Origin: Lachnospiraceae bacterium
Lineage (GTDB): Bacteria; Bacillota; Clostridia; Lachnospirales; Lachnospiraceae
Length of the DNA: 64,000 nt
Assembly: GCA_017542245.1 (NCBI GenBank)
Contig: JAFXXN010000078.1
Location: 248,001-312,000 of the forward strand
Direction of reading: 5' to 3'
The notes below the pieces were generated by a model. The model made no database searches. It saw only the letters and a program-made list of their open reading frames with translations, and was not told where the DNA came from. The position numbers were made by a program, and so were the translations under genes. Position 1 is the first letter of the stretch, and every line of letters starts with the position of its first letter. Positions 9,101 to 16,936 of the stretch are shown here, piece by piece.

Positions 9101-10327
9101 ATGATGAATAAAACAGATGGCGGAGTGACCGCTGCTTTAGGATTTAAAGCTGCATGCTGTGCAGCTGAGATAAAATATAAAAACCGTACTGATATGGCTA
9201 TGGTGTATTCGGATATCCCGTGCGAATGTGCAGGAACATTTACCAGCAATGTAGTAAAGGCTGCATGTGTACAGTGGGATCAGAAGATTGTATATTCCGG
9301 AAAACCTATGCAGGCAGTTGTTTGTAATTCCGGTATTGCAAACGCATGTACCGGACAGGAGGGCTGGGATGCGTGTGAAAGTACTGCTAAGGCAGTAGAA
9401 TCAGAGCTTGGTATTGATTTTGAATCTGTAGCGGTTGCATCTACAGGTGTTATAGGTATGCAGTTACCTGTTGAAAAACTGGTTAACGGTGTAACTGAGA
9501 TGAGTAAAACGCTTTCAGACAGTATAGAGGCAGGTACTGCTGCATCTAAAGCTATCATGACAACCGATACAATAAATAAGGAAATAGCAGTTACGTTTGA
9601 TATTGATGGAAAAACAGTCACATTAGGCGGTATGAGCAAGGGCTCAGGCATGATTCATCCTAATATGTGTACTATGCTCGGATTTTTAACTACGGATATT
9701 AATATTGAAAAGAAATTACTTCAGGAAGCTCTTAGTGATGTAGTAAAGGACACCTTTAATATGATAACGGTAGACGGTGATACTTCTACAAACGATACAT
9801 TACTTATTATGGCTAACGGTTTAGCTGAAAATGAGAAGATTTCTGAAAAGAATGATGCATACAAGGAGTTTTACGATGCACTTTTCTATGTTTGCAGATT
9901 TCTTGCAAGGACAATGGCAGGAGACGGAGAAGGAGCTACAAAGCTTTTTGAAGCGAAGGTTATAAATGCAAAGTCCAAGGATGATGCAAGGACGCTTTCA
10001 AGAGCAATTGTAGGATCAAATCTTTCTAAGGCTGCCATCTACGGATGCGACGCAAATTTCGGACGATTCCTTTGTGCAATGGGATATTCCGGAGCACAGT
10101 TTGACCAAAATGATGTAGAATTGTTTTTTGAAAGTGATGCCGGAAGAATGCAGGTATTTGACAAAGGAACTCCGCTTGAATTTGATGAAGAACAAGCCAA
10201 GAGGATTCTGGCAGCTAAAGAAGTTACCGTTTTTGTTGATATGCATGAGGGTGAAGCCGAGGCAACAGCCTGGGGCTGTGATCTTACATATGATTATGTA
10301 AAGATTAATGCAGATTACAGAAGTTAA
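9101..10327 (+). CDS. argJ: Bifunctional ornithine acetyltransferase / N-acetylglutamate synthase
   Basis: ArgJ transfers acetyl from N-acetylornithine to glutamate, closing the cyclic arginine pathway. It may also make N-acetylglutamate from acetyl-CoA. The 408 residues match the family. The precursor self-cleaves before a conserved threonine; here this is T191 in KGSGMIHPNMCTML. The residue before the cleavage site is Cys190, where many family members have Ala. The C-terminus (LTYDYVKINADYRS) is canonical. ATG 9101 is followed by a second ATG at 9104, and either could be used. It has its own promoter overlapping the end of argC. Confidence 0.94.
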   Translation: MMNKTDGGVTAALGFKAACCAAEIKYKNRTDMAMVYSDIPCECAGTFTSNVVKAACVQWDQKIVYSGKPMQAVVCNSGIANACTGQEGWDACESTAKAVESELGIDFESVAVASTGVIGMQLPVEKLVNGVTEMSKTLSDSIEAGTAASKAIMTTDTINKEIAVTFDIDGKTVTLGGMSKGSGMIHPNMCTMLGFLTTDINIEKKLLQEALSDVVKDTFNMITVDGDTSTNDTLLIMANGLAENEKISEKNDAYKEFYDALFYVCRFLARTMAGDGEGATKLFEAKVINAKSKDDARTLSRAIVGSNLSKAAIYGCDANFGRFLCAMGYSGAQFDQNDVELFFESDAGRMQVFDKGTPLEFDEEQAKRILAAKEVTVFVDMHEGEAEATAWGCDLTYDYVKINADYRS

Positions 10328-10380
10328 AAAAGATTTGCGGTGGGTTGCATATTGGATGCAATGTTGATTATATCAATATT

Positions 10381-10445
10381 GAAGATGCGGAACATCGTTT
10401 TGTTACCCGGGAAACTCTGAAAGCGTTTTCGAGGTGACATTGACA
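10381..10445 (+). repeat. Dispersed ~65-bp intergenic repeat, copy A
   Basis: Copy A of a repeat found five times in the window (also near 15009, 31178, 47141 and 49627). It contains two potential hairpins, GATGCGGAACATC and around AACTCTGAAAGCGTTTTC. The conserved tail is GCGTTTTCGAGGTGACATT followed by GACA. It lies in the 154-bp gap between argJ and argB and ends 36 bp before the argB start. Its function is unknown. Confidence 0.8.
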
Positions 10446-10481
10446 CAATTATAAGAAAAAAGATATTGCGAGGAATAAGAA

Positions 10482-11345
10482 ATGGGAAATGAGAACGTAT
10501 TAACAAACAGTCAAAGAGCTGAAGTGCTGGTACATGCACTTCCTTATATCCAGAAGTACAACGACAAAATAGTAGTTGTAAAGTATGGCGGAAATGCTAT
10601 GATAAATGAGGATCTGAAGAATGCGGTTATGGGAGATATCGTGCTTCTTAACCTCATTGGTATGAAAGTTGTACTTGTACATGGCGGCGGTCCTGAGATT
10701 ACCGAGACCCTTAATGCTGTAGGTAAAAAGACAGAGTTTGTTAACGGGCTCAGAGTTACAGATGCCGAGACTGCCGAAATCGCAATGATGGTTCTTGCAG
10801 GAAAGATTAACAAAAGTCTTGTTAACCGTATTAACAAATTCGGTGCAAAGGCATTAGGTCTCTGCGGACTTGATTCTCAGATGATAAGAGCGGAAAAGCT
10901 TGATGAAAAGCTTGGCTTTGTCGGAAAGATAACACATATCAACGAGGATCCTATTCTTGATGTACTGAATATGGGATATATACCTGTTATTGCAACAGTA
11001 GGTTATGACGATGACGGAAATGTTTACAATATAAATGCAGATACAGCAGCTGCAAGAATTGCCGGAAAACTGAGAGCGGAAGCACTTATCTCTATGACCG
11101 ATATAGACGGTATATTAAGAGATAAAGATGATCCTTCTTCACTCATTCATGAGATTAATGCCAGCGAAGCTCCGCAACTTATGAGAGAAGGTATAGTATC
11201 CGGTGGTATGATACCCAAGGTTGAGTGCTGTATCGAAGCTATCAGACGTGGAGTAAAGAAAGTATTTATCATAAATGGTAAGATACCTCATTCAATACTT
11301 ATTGAAACAATGACTGATGAAGGTATCGGAACTATGTTTGTATGA
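10482..11345 (+). CDS. argB: Acetylglutamate kinase
   Basis: Phosphorylates N-acetylglutamate, the second arginine step and the usual site of arginine feedback. The 287 residues have the amino-acid kinase fold. The N-terminal KYGGNAM segment binds phosphate, HGGGPEI forms the glycine loop, and the C-terminal nucleotide-binding region includes TDIDGIL and SGGMIPKVE. The N-terminal helix before the fold (TNSQRAEVLVHALPYIQKY) is typical of hexameric, arginine-inhibited enzymes (family knowledge). Ribosome site GCGAGGAA precedes the ATG. Repeat copy A lies just upstream. Confidence 0.95.
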   Translation: MGNENVLTNSQRAEVLVHALPYIQKYNDKIVVVKYGGNAMINEDLKNAVMGDIVLLNLIGMKVVLVHGGGPEITETLNAVGKKTEFVNGLRVTDAETAEIAMMVLAGKINKSLVNRINKFGAKALGLCGLDSQMIRAEKLDEKLGFVGKITHINEDPILDVLNMGYIPVIATVGYDDDGNVYNINADTAAARIAGKLRAEALISMTDIDGILRDKDDPSSLIHEINASEAPQLMREGIVSGGMIPKVECCIEAIRRGVKKVFIINGKIPHSILIETMTDEGIGTMFV

Positions 11346-11381
11346 TTAAGTCACTGATGAAAGTATTTAATTTATATGATT

Positions 11382-11815
11382 AAGCCTTCCCCTTGAGGGG
11401 AAGGTGCCCCGAAGGGGCGGATGAGGTGTCAATGATAAAGAATCATAATCCTATGTTAACGTCATATTCTCAGAAACTAAGACGAGATATGACAAAAGAA
11501 GAAAGACATTTATGGTTTGACTATCTTAAATCCTTACCTATTACCATTAATCGTCAAAAAATTATTGGAAAATATATTGTAGATTTTTACTGTGCAAAAG
11601 CAAAAACAGTTATAGAATTAGATGGATCTCAACATTTTGAAAAAGATGGTAAAGAAAAAGATATTGAGAGAGATGGTTTTTTAAAATCTCAAGGTATAAA
11701 CGTATTAAGATATTCAAATTATGATGTGAATTATAATTTTGAAACAGTATGTCAAGATATATACAATCACCTCATCAGTCAGCTTCGCTGACAGCTTCCC
11801 CTCAAGGGGAAGCCT
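11382..11815 (+). mobile_element. DUF559 nuclease element with structured inverted ends
   Basis: A ~434-bp unit between argB and argD. The left end (11382-11428) holds hairpin CCTTCCCC-TTGA-GGGGAAGG, hairpin GCCCC-GAA-GGGGC (11406-11418), then GATGAGGTG (11420-11428). The right end is its inverted counterpart: CACCTCATC (11768-11776), hairpin GTCAGC-TTC-GCTGAC (11778-11792) and hairpin CTTCCCCT-CA-AGGGGAAG (11795-11812). The outer hairpin and the GATGAGGTG box are conserved in sequence. The inner hairpin is conserved only in shape. Between them lies one DUF559 nuclease gene, whose ribosome site is the GAGGTG of the left end and whose stop codon lies in the right inner hairpin. No clear target duplication was seen, so the mobile nature is inferred. 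Confidence 0.65.
11432..11791 (+). CDS. DUF559 (Vsr-like PD-(D/E)XK) endonuclease-domain protein
   Basis: Small nuclease-fold protein of about 119 residues. The conserved motifs are LRRDMTKEERHLWF near the N-terminus, the QKIIGKYIVDFYC strand, VIELDGSQHF (the acidic/QH active-site strand) and the arginine-rich GINVLRYSNYDV. These place it in DUF559, related to the very-short-patch repair endonuclease fold. ATG 11432 is preferred over 11393 because the earlier start would translate the left-end hairpins; GAGGTG (11423-11428) gives a close ribosome site. It is inserted in the arg operon with inverted structured ends, so it more likely belongs to a mobile unit than to arginine metabolism. Confidence 0.85.
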   Translation: MIKNHNPMLTSYSQKLRRDMTKEERHLWFDYLKSLPITINRQKIIGKYIVDFYCAKAKTVIELDGSQHFEKDGKEKDIERDGFLKSQGINVLRYSNYDVNYNFETVCQDIYNHLISQLR

Positions 11816-11847
11816 ATAGATTACACAATGAAAAGAAAGGTTTATAT

Positions 11848-13149
11848 ATGAATATAAAAAATAATGACAAAGAATACATAGCCAACACCTACGGGCGTTT
11901 TGACTTAGAGCTCGTTAAAGGCAAGGGTTCTCTTTTATATGATGAAAATGATAAAGAATATATAGATTTAGGTACAGGTATCGCAGTAAATATATTTGGT
12001 GCCGGAGATGAAGAGTGGAAGCAGGCTGTTATTGATCAGCTTAATCTTATCCCTCATACATCAAATCTTTACTACAGTGTACCTCAGGTAAAGTTAGCAA
12101 AACTCCTTTGTGAGAAAACCGGTATGAAGAAAGTCTTCTTCGGTAACTCCGGTGCAGAAGCTAACGAGTGTATGATAAAGGTTATCAGGAAATATGCATC
12201 TGACAAGTATGGTGATGAAAGAAATATCATCATTACACTGATTAACAGTTTCCATGGCAGGACAGTTACAACATTGTCAGCTACGGGTCAGGATGTATTC
12301 CACAAGAGTTTCGGACCTTTTACAGGTGGTTTTCTTTATACACCGGCAAATGATTTTGCAGCATTAAAGGCTCTTTGTGAGGAAAATAAAGGCAAAGTAG
12401 CCGGTATCATGTTGGAGCTTGTACAGGGTGAAGGTGGTGTTATCGCACTTACTCCTGACTTTGTAAGAAAAGTTGAAGCATATTGCAAGGAAAATGATAT
12501 ACTTCTCGGTATTGACGAAGTACAGACAGGTAACGGACGTACCGGTAAGCTTTACGCATTCATGAATTACGGTATAACTCCTGATGTAGTTTCTACTGCA
12601 AAGGGTGTAGCCGGCGGACTTCCTTTAGGTGCTTGTCTCATAGGTGAAAAGTGTAAGGACACAATGGGTGCCGGTTCACATGGCTCAACATTTGGTGGAA
12701 ACCCTGTGGTGACAGCCGGTGCATATAACATTCTTTCGAGAGTAGATGATAATTTACTAAACGGTGTTAAGGAGAAGTCAAAGCTTATCATAGAAAAACT
12801 TACATTCCTTAAGCTGGATGATGATATGAATCCTGTCGGACTTTTTAATGAATGTGATGCAGATTCAAAGACCGCTGATGGCAAAACTATTGAAGATGTT
12901 ATAAAGAATTATCAGTTTGGTATTTGGCCTTCATTCCGTAAAGGTATCGTATCAGTTTCAGGTATGGGATTAATGCTTGGTATTCAGACTGAGAAGGAAG
13001 CTAAGACTATCGTTAATAAGGCTATTGAAAAAGGTACGATTGCTCTTACTACAAAAACTAAAGTAAGACTTCTTCCGGCTTTGAACATTCCTAACGACTT
13101 ACTTGAAAAAGGACTTGAAACTATTCTTTCTTCTATCGAGGAAGTTTGA
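11848..13149 (+). CDS. argD: Acetylornithine aminotransferase
   Basis: PLP enzyme converting N-acetylglutamate semialdehyde to N-acetylornithine. The class-III aminotransferase features are FGNSGAEANECMIK, INSFHGRTV, IDEVQTGNGRTG and the PLP lysine K252 in VVSTAKGVAGGLPLG. It has 433 residues, slightly long for ArgD because of an extra segment near 320-370. The start at 11848 follows AGAAAGG. The longer open frame to 11749 runs through the right end of the DUF559 element and is rejected. The element separates it from argB, so expression depends on read-through or a promoter within the insert. Confidence 0.93.
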   Translation: MNIKNNDKEYIANTYGRFDLELVKGKGSLLYDENDKEYIDLGTGIAVNIFGAGDEEWKQAVIDQLNLIPHTSNLYYSVPQVKLAKLLCEKTGMKKVFFGNSGAEANECMIKVIRKYASDKYGDERNIIITLINSFHGRTVTTLSATGQDVFHKSFGPFTGGFLYTPANDFAALKALCEENKGKVAGIMLELVQGEGGVIALTPDFVRKVEAYCKENDILLGIDEVQTGNGRTGKLYAFMNYGITPDVVSTAKGVAGGLPLGACLIGEKCKDTMGAGSHGSTFGGNPVVTAGAYNILSRVDDNLLNGVKEKSKLIIEKLTFLKLDDDMNPVGLFNECDADSKTADGKTIEDVIKNYQFGIWPSFRKGIVSVSGMGLMLGIQTEKEAKTIVNKAIEKGTIALTTKTKVRLLPALNIPNDLLEKGLETILSSIEEV

Positions 13150-13151
13150 TT

Positions 13152-13466
13152 ATGAAGATAGACATAAAACCTAATGAGCCTTGGTATCATGGTACAAATC
13201 TCATCTTAAATGAATTAAGAACCGGTAGTACCATTACACAATGGAGAGAATTGGCAGAAGGGTTTTCACATCAGCCCTCACGCCTGTCTTATGATGATGA
13301 CGGTAAGATATATCATAATGGTAAGGAAAAAGGGTATCTGTATATTATTGATGAACCTATAGAGGTTGGAGTTGATATATACAACCATCCAAGGACAGTA
13401 ATGGATGAAAATGCGGAGTTCCTGACTAAGAGACCGTTGAAGCTAAAACTGATTTGTGAACTATAA
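13152..13466 (+). CDS. Small ADP-ribosyltransferase-fold-like protein
   Basis: A 104-residue protein with no certain family assignment. An N-terminal WYHGTN motif, a mid-protein YLYIIDEPIEVGVDIYNHP strand region and a late ENAEFLTKRPL segment resemble the compact Arr/Tpt1-like ADP-ribosyltransferase fold (H-Y-E/Q pattern). ATG 13152 starts 2 bp after the argD stop and is preferred to TTG 13146; GAGGAA gives a ribosome site. The position between argD and argF implies co-transcription with arginine genes. Substrate and function are unknown. Confidence 0.6.
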   Translation: MKIDIKPNEPWYHGTNLILNELRTGSTITQWRELAEGFSHQPSRLSYDDDGKIYHNGKEKGYLYIIDEPIEVGVDIYNHPRTVMDENAEFLTKRPLKLKLICEL

Positions 13467-13504
13467 AAATGTAGATAAAATGAAGTGTAGAAAGGGGTAG
13501 AAAA

Positions 13505-14413
13505 ATGAAACATTTACTTAAATTACAGGACTTAACAGCTGATGAACTTACCAGTATCTTAAACCTGGCCGATCAGTTAAAATATGAAAAAAAGCATAAT
13601 ATTGCGCATGAGCATTTAAAGGGACAGACTCTTGGAATGATTTTTACAAAATCATCAACCCGTACTCGTGTATCTTTTGAAGTAGGTATGTATCAGCTTG
13701 GCGGTACAGCACTTTTCCTTAGTGATAAGGACATCCAGCTTGGCCGTGGAGAGCCGATCAAGGATACGGCTCGAGTTCTTTCACGTATGCTTGACGGAAT
13801 CATGATCCGTACATTTGCTCAATCTGATGTTGAAGATCTGGCTACTTATGGTTCTATCCCGATCATCAACGGACTTACCGATTACTGTCATCCATGCCAG
13901 GTGCTTGCAGACCTTATGACTATAAGGGAATATAAGCAGAGCCTTAAGGGACTTAAGTTTACATTCATCGGTGATGGCAACAATATGGCAAACTCCATTA
14001 TAGCAGGCGGCATACTTTCAGGCATGAAGGTAGCTATCGGCTGTCCTGACAATCATCAGCCTGATGCAAAGCTTGTAGAGTGGGCACATCAGAATGGTGA
14101 CCTTGAGATAACAAGCGATATTATGAAGGCAGCAGAGGGCGCTGATGTAGTTTATACAGATGTTTGGGCATCCATGGGTCAGGAAGGCGAGGCAGAGCAG
14201 CGTAGGAAGGATTTTGCAGGCTATCAGGTAAATGACAGGCTTATGAACGTTACAAATAACGCTATGGTACTCCATTGTCTGCCCGCACATCGTGGTGAAG
14301 AGATTACCGACGAAGTATTTGAGACTCATGCAAATGAAATCTTCGATGAGGCTGAGAACCGTCTTCACGCAGAGAAGGCGGTTATGGTTAAACTGATGAA
14401 GAAGGGAAAATAA
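13505..14413 (+). CDS. argF: Ornithine carbamoyltransferase
   Basis: Makes citrulline from ornithine and carbamoyl phosphate. The 302 residues carry the carbamoyl-phosphate motif STRTR (51-55), FLSDKDIQLGRGE, the HPCQ motif in DYCHPCQVLADLMT, and the ornithine-binding HCLPAHRGEEI. Ribosome site AAAGGGG precedes the ATG. The arg-operon setting favours the anabolic enzyme over the catabolic (arginine deiminase) paralogue. argG, argH and carAB are not in the window. Confidence 0.95.
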   Translation: MKHLLKLQDLTADELTSILNLADQLKYEKKHNIAHEHLKGQTLGMIFTKSSTRTRVSFEVGMYQLGGTALFLSDKDIQLGRGEPIKDTARVLSRMLDGIMIRTFAQSDVEDLATYGSIPIINGLTDYCHPCQVLADLMTIREYKQSLKGLKFTFIGDGNNMANSIIAGGILSGMKVAIGCPDNHQPDAKLVEWAHQNGDLEITSDIMKAAEGADVVYTDVWASMGQEGEAEQRRKDFAGYQVNDRLMNVTNNAMVLHCLPAHRGEEITDEVFETHANEIFDEAENRLHAEKAVMVKLMKKGK

Positions 14414-14418
14414 AAAAT

Positions 14419-14919
14419 ATGAGAAAAGTATTCTCAATATTGGTTTCAAATACTTCCGGTGTACTGAGCCGTGTATCCGGCCTGTTTTCAAGACGTGGGT
14501 ACAATATAAAGAGCTTAACTGTAGCTGAGACAGAGAATCCTGAGTTTTCAAGGATGACAGTTGTTGCTGACGGTGACGAACGTATTCTTGAACAGATTAA
14601 AAACCAACTTTATAAACTTGAAGATGTTAAGGATATCATTGAGCTTAAAAGCAGGGAAGCAGTATGCCGTGAGCTTATGATCATAAAGATCGGAGTTACT
14701 ACCGAACAAAGAAATAACCTTGTAGCCATAGCAGATATATTCAGAGCTAAGGTAGTGGATGTTTCTGTTGATTCTATGATGTTGGAACTTACCGGAAATC
14801 AGGATAAACTGGATTCATTCATAAGGATGTTAAAAGATTACACCATTATAGAAATGGTTCGTACAGGTGTTACCGGACTCATGCGTGCTGATTATGAGGC
14901 ATACTGTGATAATGTCTGA
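14419..14919 (+). CDS. ilvN: Acetolactate synthase regulatory (small) subunit
   Basis: The 166 residues match IlvH/IlvN. The N-terminal ACT domain begins KVFSILVSNTSGVLSRVSGLFSRRGYNI with the typical valine-binding pattern (LSR-V-GLFSRRGYNI), followed by the C-terminal ALS_ss domain (SREAVCRELMIIKI and LMRADYE). It would tune the catalytic IlvB subunit in branched-chain amino-acid synthesis. It starts 5 bp after argF with only a weak ribosome site, implying translational coupling to arginine genes. No ilvB is in the window, which is unusual. Confidence 0.93.
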   Translation: MRKVFSILVSNTSGVLSRVSGLFSRRGYNIKSLTVAETENPEFSRMTVVADGDERILEQIKNQLYKLEDVKDIIELKSREAVCRELMIIKIGVTTEQRNNLVAIADIFRAKVVDVSVDSMMLELTGNQDKLDSFIRMLKDYTIIEMVRTGVTGLMRADYEAYCDNV

Positions 14920-14963
14920 AAAAAATTTTTTAATCAATATTTTGAGAATTAGTAAAAAACTTC

Positions 14964-14992
14964 TTTACATATCTGAAAAAGAGTATTATTAT
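14964..14992 (+). promoter_or_regulatory. Candidate promoter for mrp
   Basis: TTTACA (14964-14969) and TATTAT (14987-14992) have a 17-bp spacer, about 90 bp before the mrp start and just upstream of repeat copy B. Confidence 0.5.
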
Positions 14993-15008
14993 ATCATAAC
15001 GATACAAT

Positions 15009-15052
15009 CGAAACGCTGAAGGGCTGAAGGCGTTTTCGAGGTAATATTGACA
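15009..15052 (+). repeat. Dispersed intergenic repeat, partial copy B
   Basis: Only the 3' half of the repeat is clear. A GAAACGCTGAAG segment precedes GGCGTTTTCGAGGTAATATT and GACA. It ends 29 bp before the mrp start, so it would lie in the 5' untranslated region. AAACGC and GCGTTT can pair around a 13-nt centre. Confidence 0.7.
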
Positions 15053-15081
15053 ATTTACAGCAAATAGGAGATTTTAAGAAG

Positions 15082-15927
15082 ATGAGTGACGGATGTACAC
15101 ATGATTGTTCAACCTGTAATGTTGACTGTGAATCAAAGAAGGTTGACTTAAGAGCATATCTGAACAAAAACAGCAAAGTTAAGAAGGTTATCGGTGTTGT
15201 CAGTGGAAAAGGCGGAGTAGGAAAGAGCTTTGTTACTTCATACCTTTCAGTACTTATGAAAAGACGTGGATACAGTGTAGGTATTCTTGATGCTGATGTT
15301 ACAGGACCTTCAATCCCTGCGGCATTTAATATCCATGAGAAAGCATTGGGTACGGATCTTGGTATTATGCCTGCTATTACAAGTAAGGGAATTCAACTGA
15401 TCTCAGTAAACATGATGCTTGAAAAAGAGGATACTCCGGTTATATGGAGAGGTCCTGTGATTGCAGGCGTTGTAAAACAGTTTTGGTCAGATGTATTTTG
15501 GAATAATATAGATGTTATGTTTGTAGATATGCCTCCCGGAACAGGAGATGTACCGTTAACAGTTTTCCAGAGCCTTCCTGTTGATGGACTGATTGTTGTT
15601 ACAAGTCCTCAGGAACTTGTATCGGTAATAGTTTCAAAGGCCGTAAACATGGCTAATGAGATGCATATTCCGATTCTGGGACTTGTAGAGAACTATAGTT
15701 ATGTGGAGTGTCCTACATGTAAAGAAAAGATAGAAGTATTCGGAGAAAGCCATGCAGAAGAGACCGCTAAAAAATTCGGGCTTACTCTTCTCGGAAAACT
15801 TCCTTTGAATCCTGCTATTGCCAAAGCAGTAGATGGCGGAGCTATTGAAGAACTGGAAGGTACATGGCTTGACTCCGCAGCCGATTATATTGAAAATCAG
15901 GTTCTTGATGATTCTGAAGAAGAGTAA
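15082..15927 (+). CDS. mrp: Mrp/NBP35-family P-loop ATPase (Fe-S carrier)
   Basis: A cytoplasmic ATPase of 281 residues thought to carry or transfer iron-sulfur clusters. A cysteine-rich N-terminus (CTHDCSTCNVDC, residues 5-16) resembles the NBP35-type cluster site. The deviant Walker A is GKGGVGKS (42-49), followed by DADVTGPSIP and DMPPGTGDVPLT. CPTC in the C-terminal half is the conserved CXXC pair that bridges a cluster in the dimer. Ribosome site AGGAG precedes the ATG. It is monocistronic, with its own promoter and a terminator at 15982-16009. Confidence 0.92.
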   Translation: MSDGCTHDCSTCNVDCESKKVDLRAYLNKNSKVKKVIGVVSGKGGVGKSFVTSYLSVLMKRRGYSVGILDADVTGPSIPAAFNIHEKALGTDLGIMPAITSKGIQLISVNMMLEKEDTPVIWRGPVIAGVVKQFWSDVFWNNIDVMFVDMPPGTGDVPLTVFQSLPVDGLIVVTSPQELVSVIVSKAVNMANEMHIPILGLVENYSYVECPTCKEKIEVFGESHAEETAKKFGLTLLGKLPLNPAIAKAVDGGAIEELEGTWLDSAADYIENQVLDDSEEE

Positions 15928-15981
15928 ATTTACTTTTGACTGCTTTGGTATAAGAGACGCTTATTAGTTTGGTATTAGAAA

Positions 15982-16009
15982 ACCTGTCGGATAACCCGAC
16001 AGGTTTTTT
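15982..16009. terminator. Bidirectional terminator between mrp and the - strand membrane protein gene
   Basis: ACCTGTCGG (15982-15990) and CCGACAGGT (15996-16004) form a perfect 9-bp stem. T residues follow on the + strand, and AAAA on the other side serves the - strand. It ends both convergent transcripts. Confidence 0.92.
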
Positions 16010-16652
16010 ACATAGATTTAAACAGTAATATCAGAAAACAGATTACATCCGCAACTACCAAAATCCCAAATACTTTTAATATGACAGGCTTTATGGTTTC
16101 TTTATGCTTAAAAGCTATGATCCCGAATATGATAAGTGCCAGACTCATAACGAATAAGATTATTTTTTCAATTGCGGTAGATTTATAATCGAGAACAAAA
16201 CAATGATCCAGTCCATATGGATAAGTGACATAGGTTTCGGTTCCGTTATCAAGCAGGAGATTCTGGAACTTGTATGCTGCATCCTCTATTTCATAATACC
16301 ATTTTGCACGGTAGCTTTTTGAGAGAGAGTCTATTTCAACTCCCTGAAGATCTAGGGCAAATCCTGTTCCACTGCTGAAATTTTTGTTATACCAGTCAAG
16401 GGAAGCTTTTACAACATATCCGTTAATATTTCCTTCGTTATCTTCATCATATGCCAAAAAATAATGATCGGTTCCTGTAGGAATTATATAAAACAGCTTA
16501 TGATTTACCTCTAGGGCTTCATATGCATAAACAACACTTACCGTGTGCCTGTCTTCTGTATTAAAAAGATCGAGGATGTCTATAAAAAAATATACCATAC
16601 ATATGGCAACAATAATGATTGCAAATATACTTTTTATTTTTGACTTATTCAT
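16008..16652 (-). CDS. Membrane protein of unknown function
   Basis: No family recognised. The 214 residues include an N-terminal helix (about 5-26), an extracytoplasmic domain (about 30-155) rich in aromatic and acidic residues, and two C-terminal helices (about 160-180 and 190-212). The outside domain has no recognisable catalytic motif. It is convergent with mrp and divergent from rpsT, so it is a single-gene unit. The promoter is not clear. Confidence 0.7.
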   Translation of the reverse strand: MNKSKIKSIFAIIIVAICMVYFFIDILDLFNTEDRHTVSVVYAYEALEVNHKLFYIIPTGTDHYFLAYDEDNEGNINGYVVKASLDWYNKNFSSGTGFALDLQGVEIDSLSKSYRAKWYYEIEDAAYKFQNLLLDNGTETYVTYPYGLDHCFVLDYKSTAIEKIILFVMSLALIIFGIIAFKHKETIKPVILKVFGILVVADVICFLILLFKSM

Positions 16653-16825
16653 AGCTTTAACTTCTCTTAGTAATATTTTGTTTTTTTATTTATAGATTTT
16701 GATAATTATACTTTAAGTCATGCAATACATGTCCTATTTTACATCAAAAAAAATCTTTCTGCAAGGACTTTGTAGGTATCTATCAATATATACTATATAT
16801 CATATAAAATTTTTTCAAAAAGTTG

Positions 16826-16853
16826 TTGACATTTTGAAAACATCTGATAAAAT
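16826..16853 (+). promoter_or_regulatory. rpsT promoter
   Basis: TTGACA (16826-16831) and TAAAAT (16848-16853) have a 16-bp spacer. The transcript would start near 16860, giving a leader of about 75 nt that contains the hairpin at 16869-16897. Confidence 0.75.
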
Positions 16854-16868
16854 TATAGAGTATGTGTG

Positions 16869-16897
16869 CGGTGAAACGTCCGTGTCCGGATTCACCG
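16869..16897 (+). promoter_or_regulatory. rpsT leader hairpin
   Basis: CGGTGAA (16869-16875) pairs with TTCACCG (16891-16897), and the inner TCCG (16879-16882) pairs with CGGA (16887-16890). This gives 11 bp with a single 3-nt ACG bulge and a TGTC loop. It lies in the 5' leader about 25 nt before the ribosome site and has no T-tract, so it is not a terminator. It is a candidate S20 autoregulatory site (inference). Confidence 0.5.
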
Positions 16898-16936
16898 GCT
16901 TATGTCATCAATATTCCATATTAGGAGGTGAGTTCA

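Noticed and set aside
11341-11384. TATGATTAAG direct repeat (11341 and 11375) as target-site duplication of the DUF559 element
   Set aside because: Both copies lie on the left side of the element rather than flanking it, so it is not a target duplication of the whole unit.
11749-11847. N-terminal extension of argD into the DUF559 element
   Set aside because: It would translate the element's right-end hairpins, has no ribosome site, and the ATG at 11848 with AGAAAGG gives the normal ArgD N-terminus.
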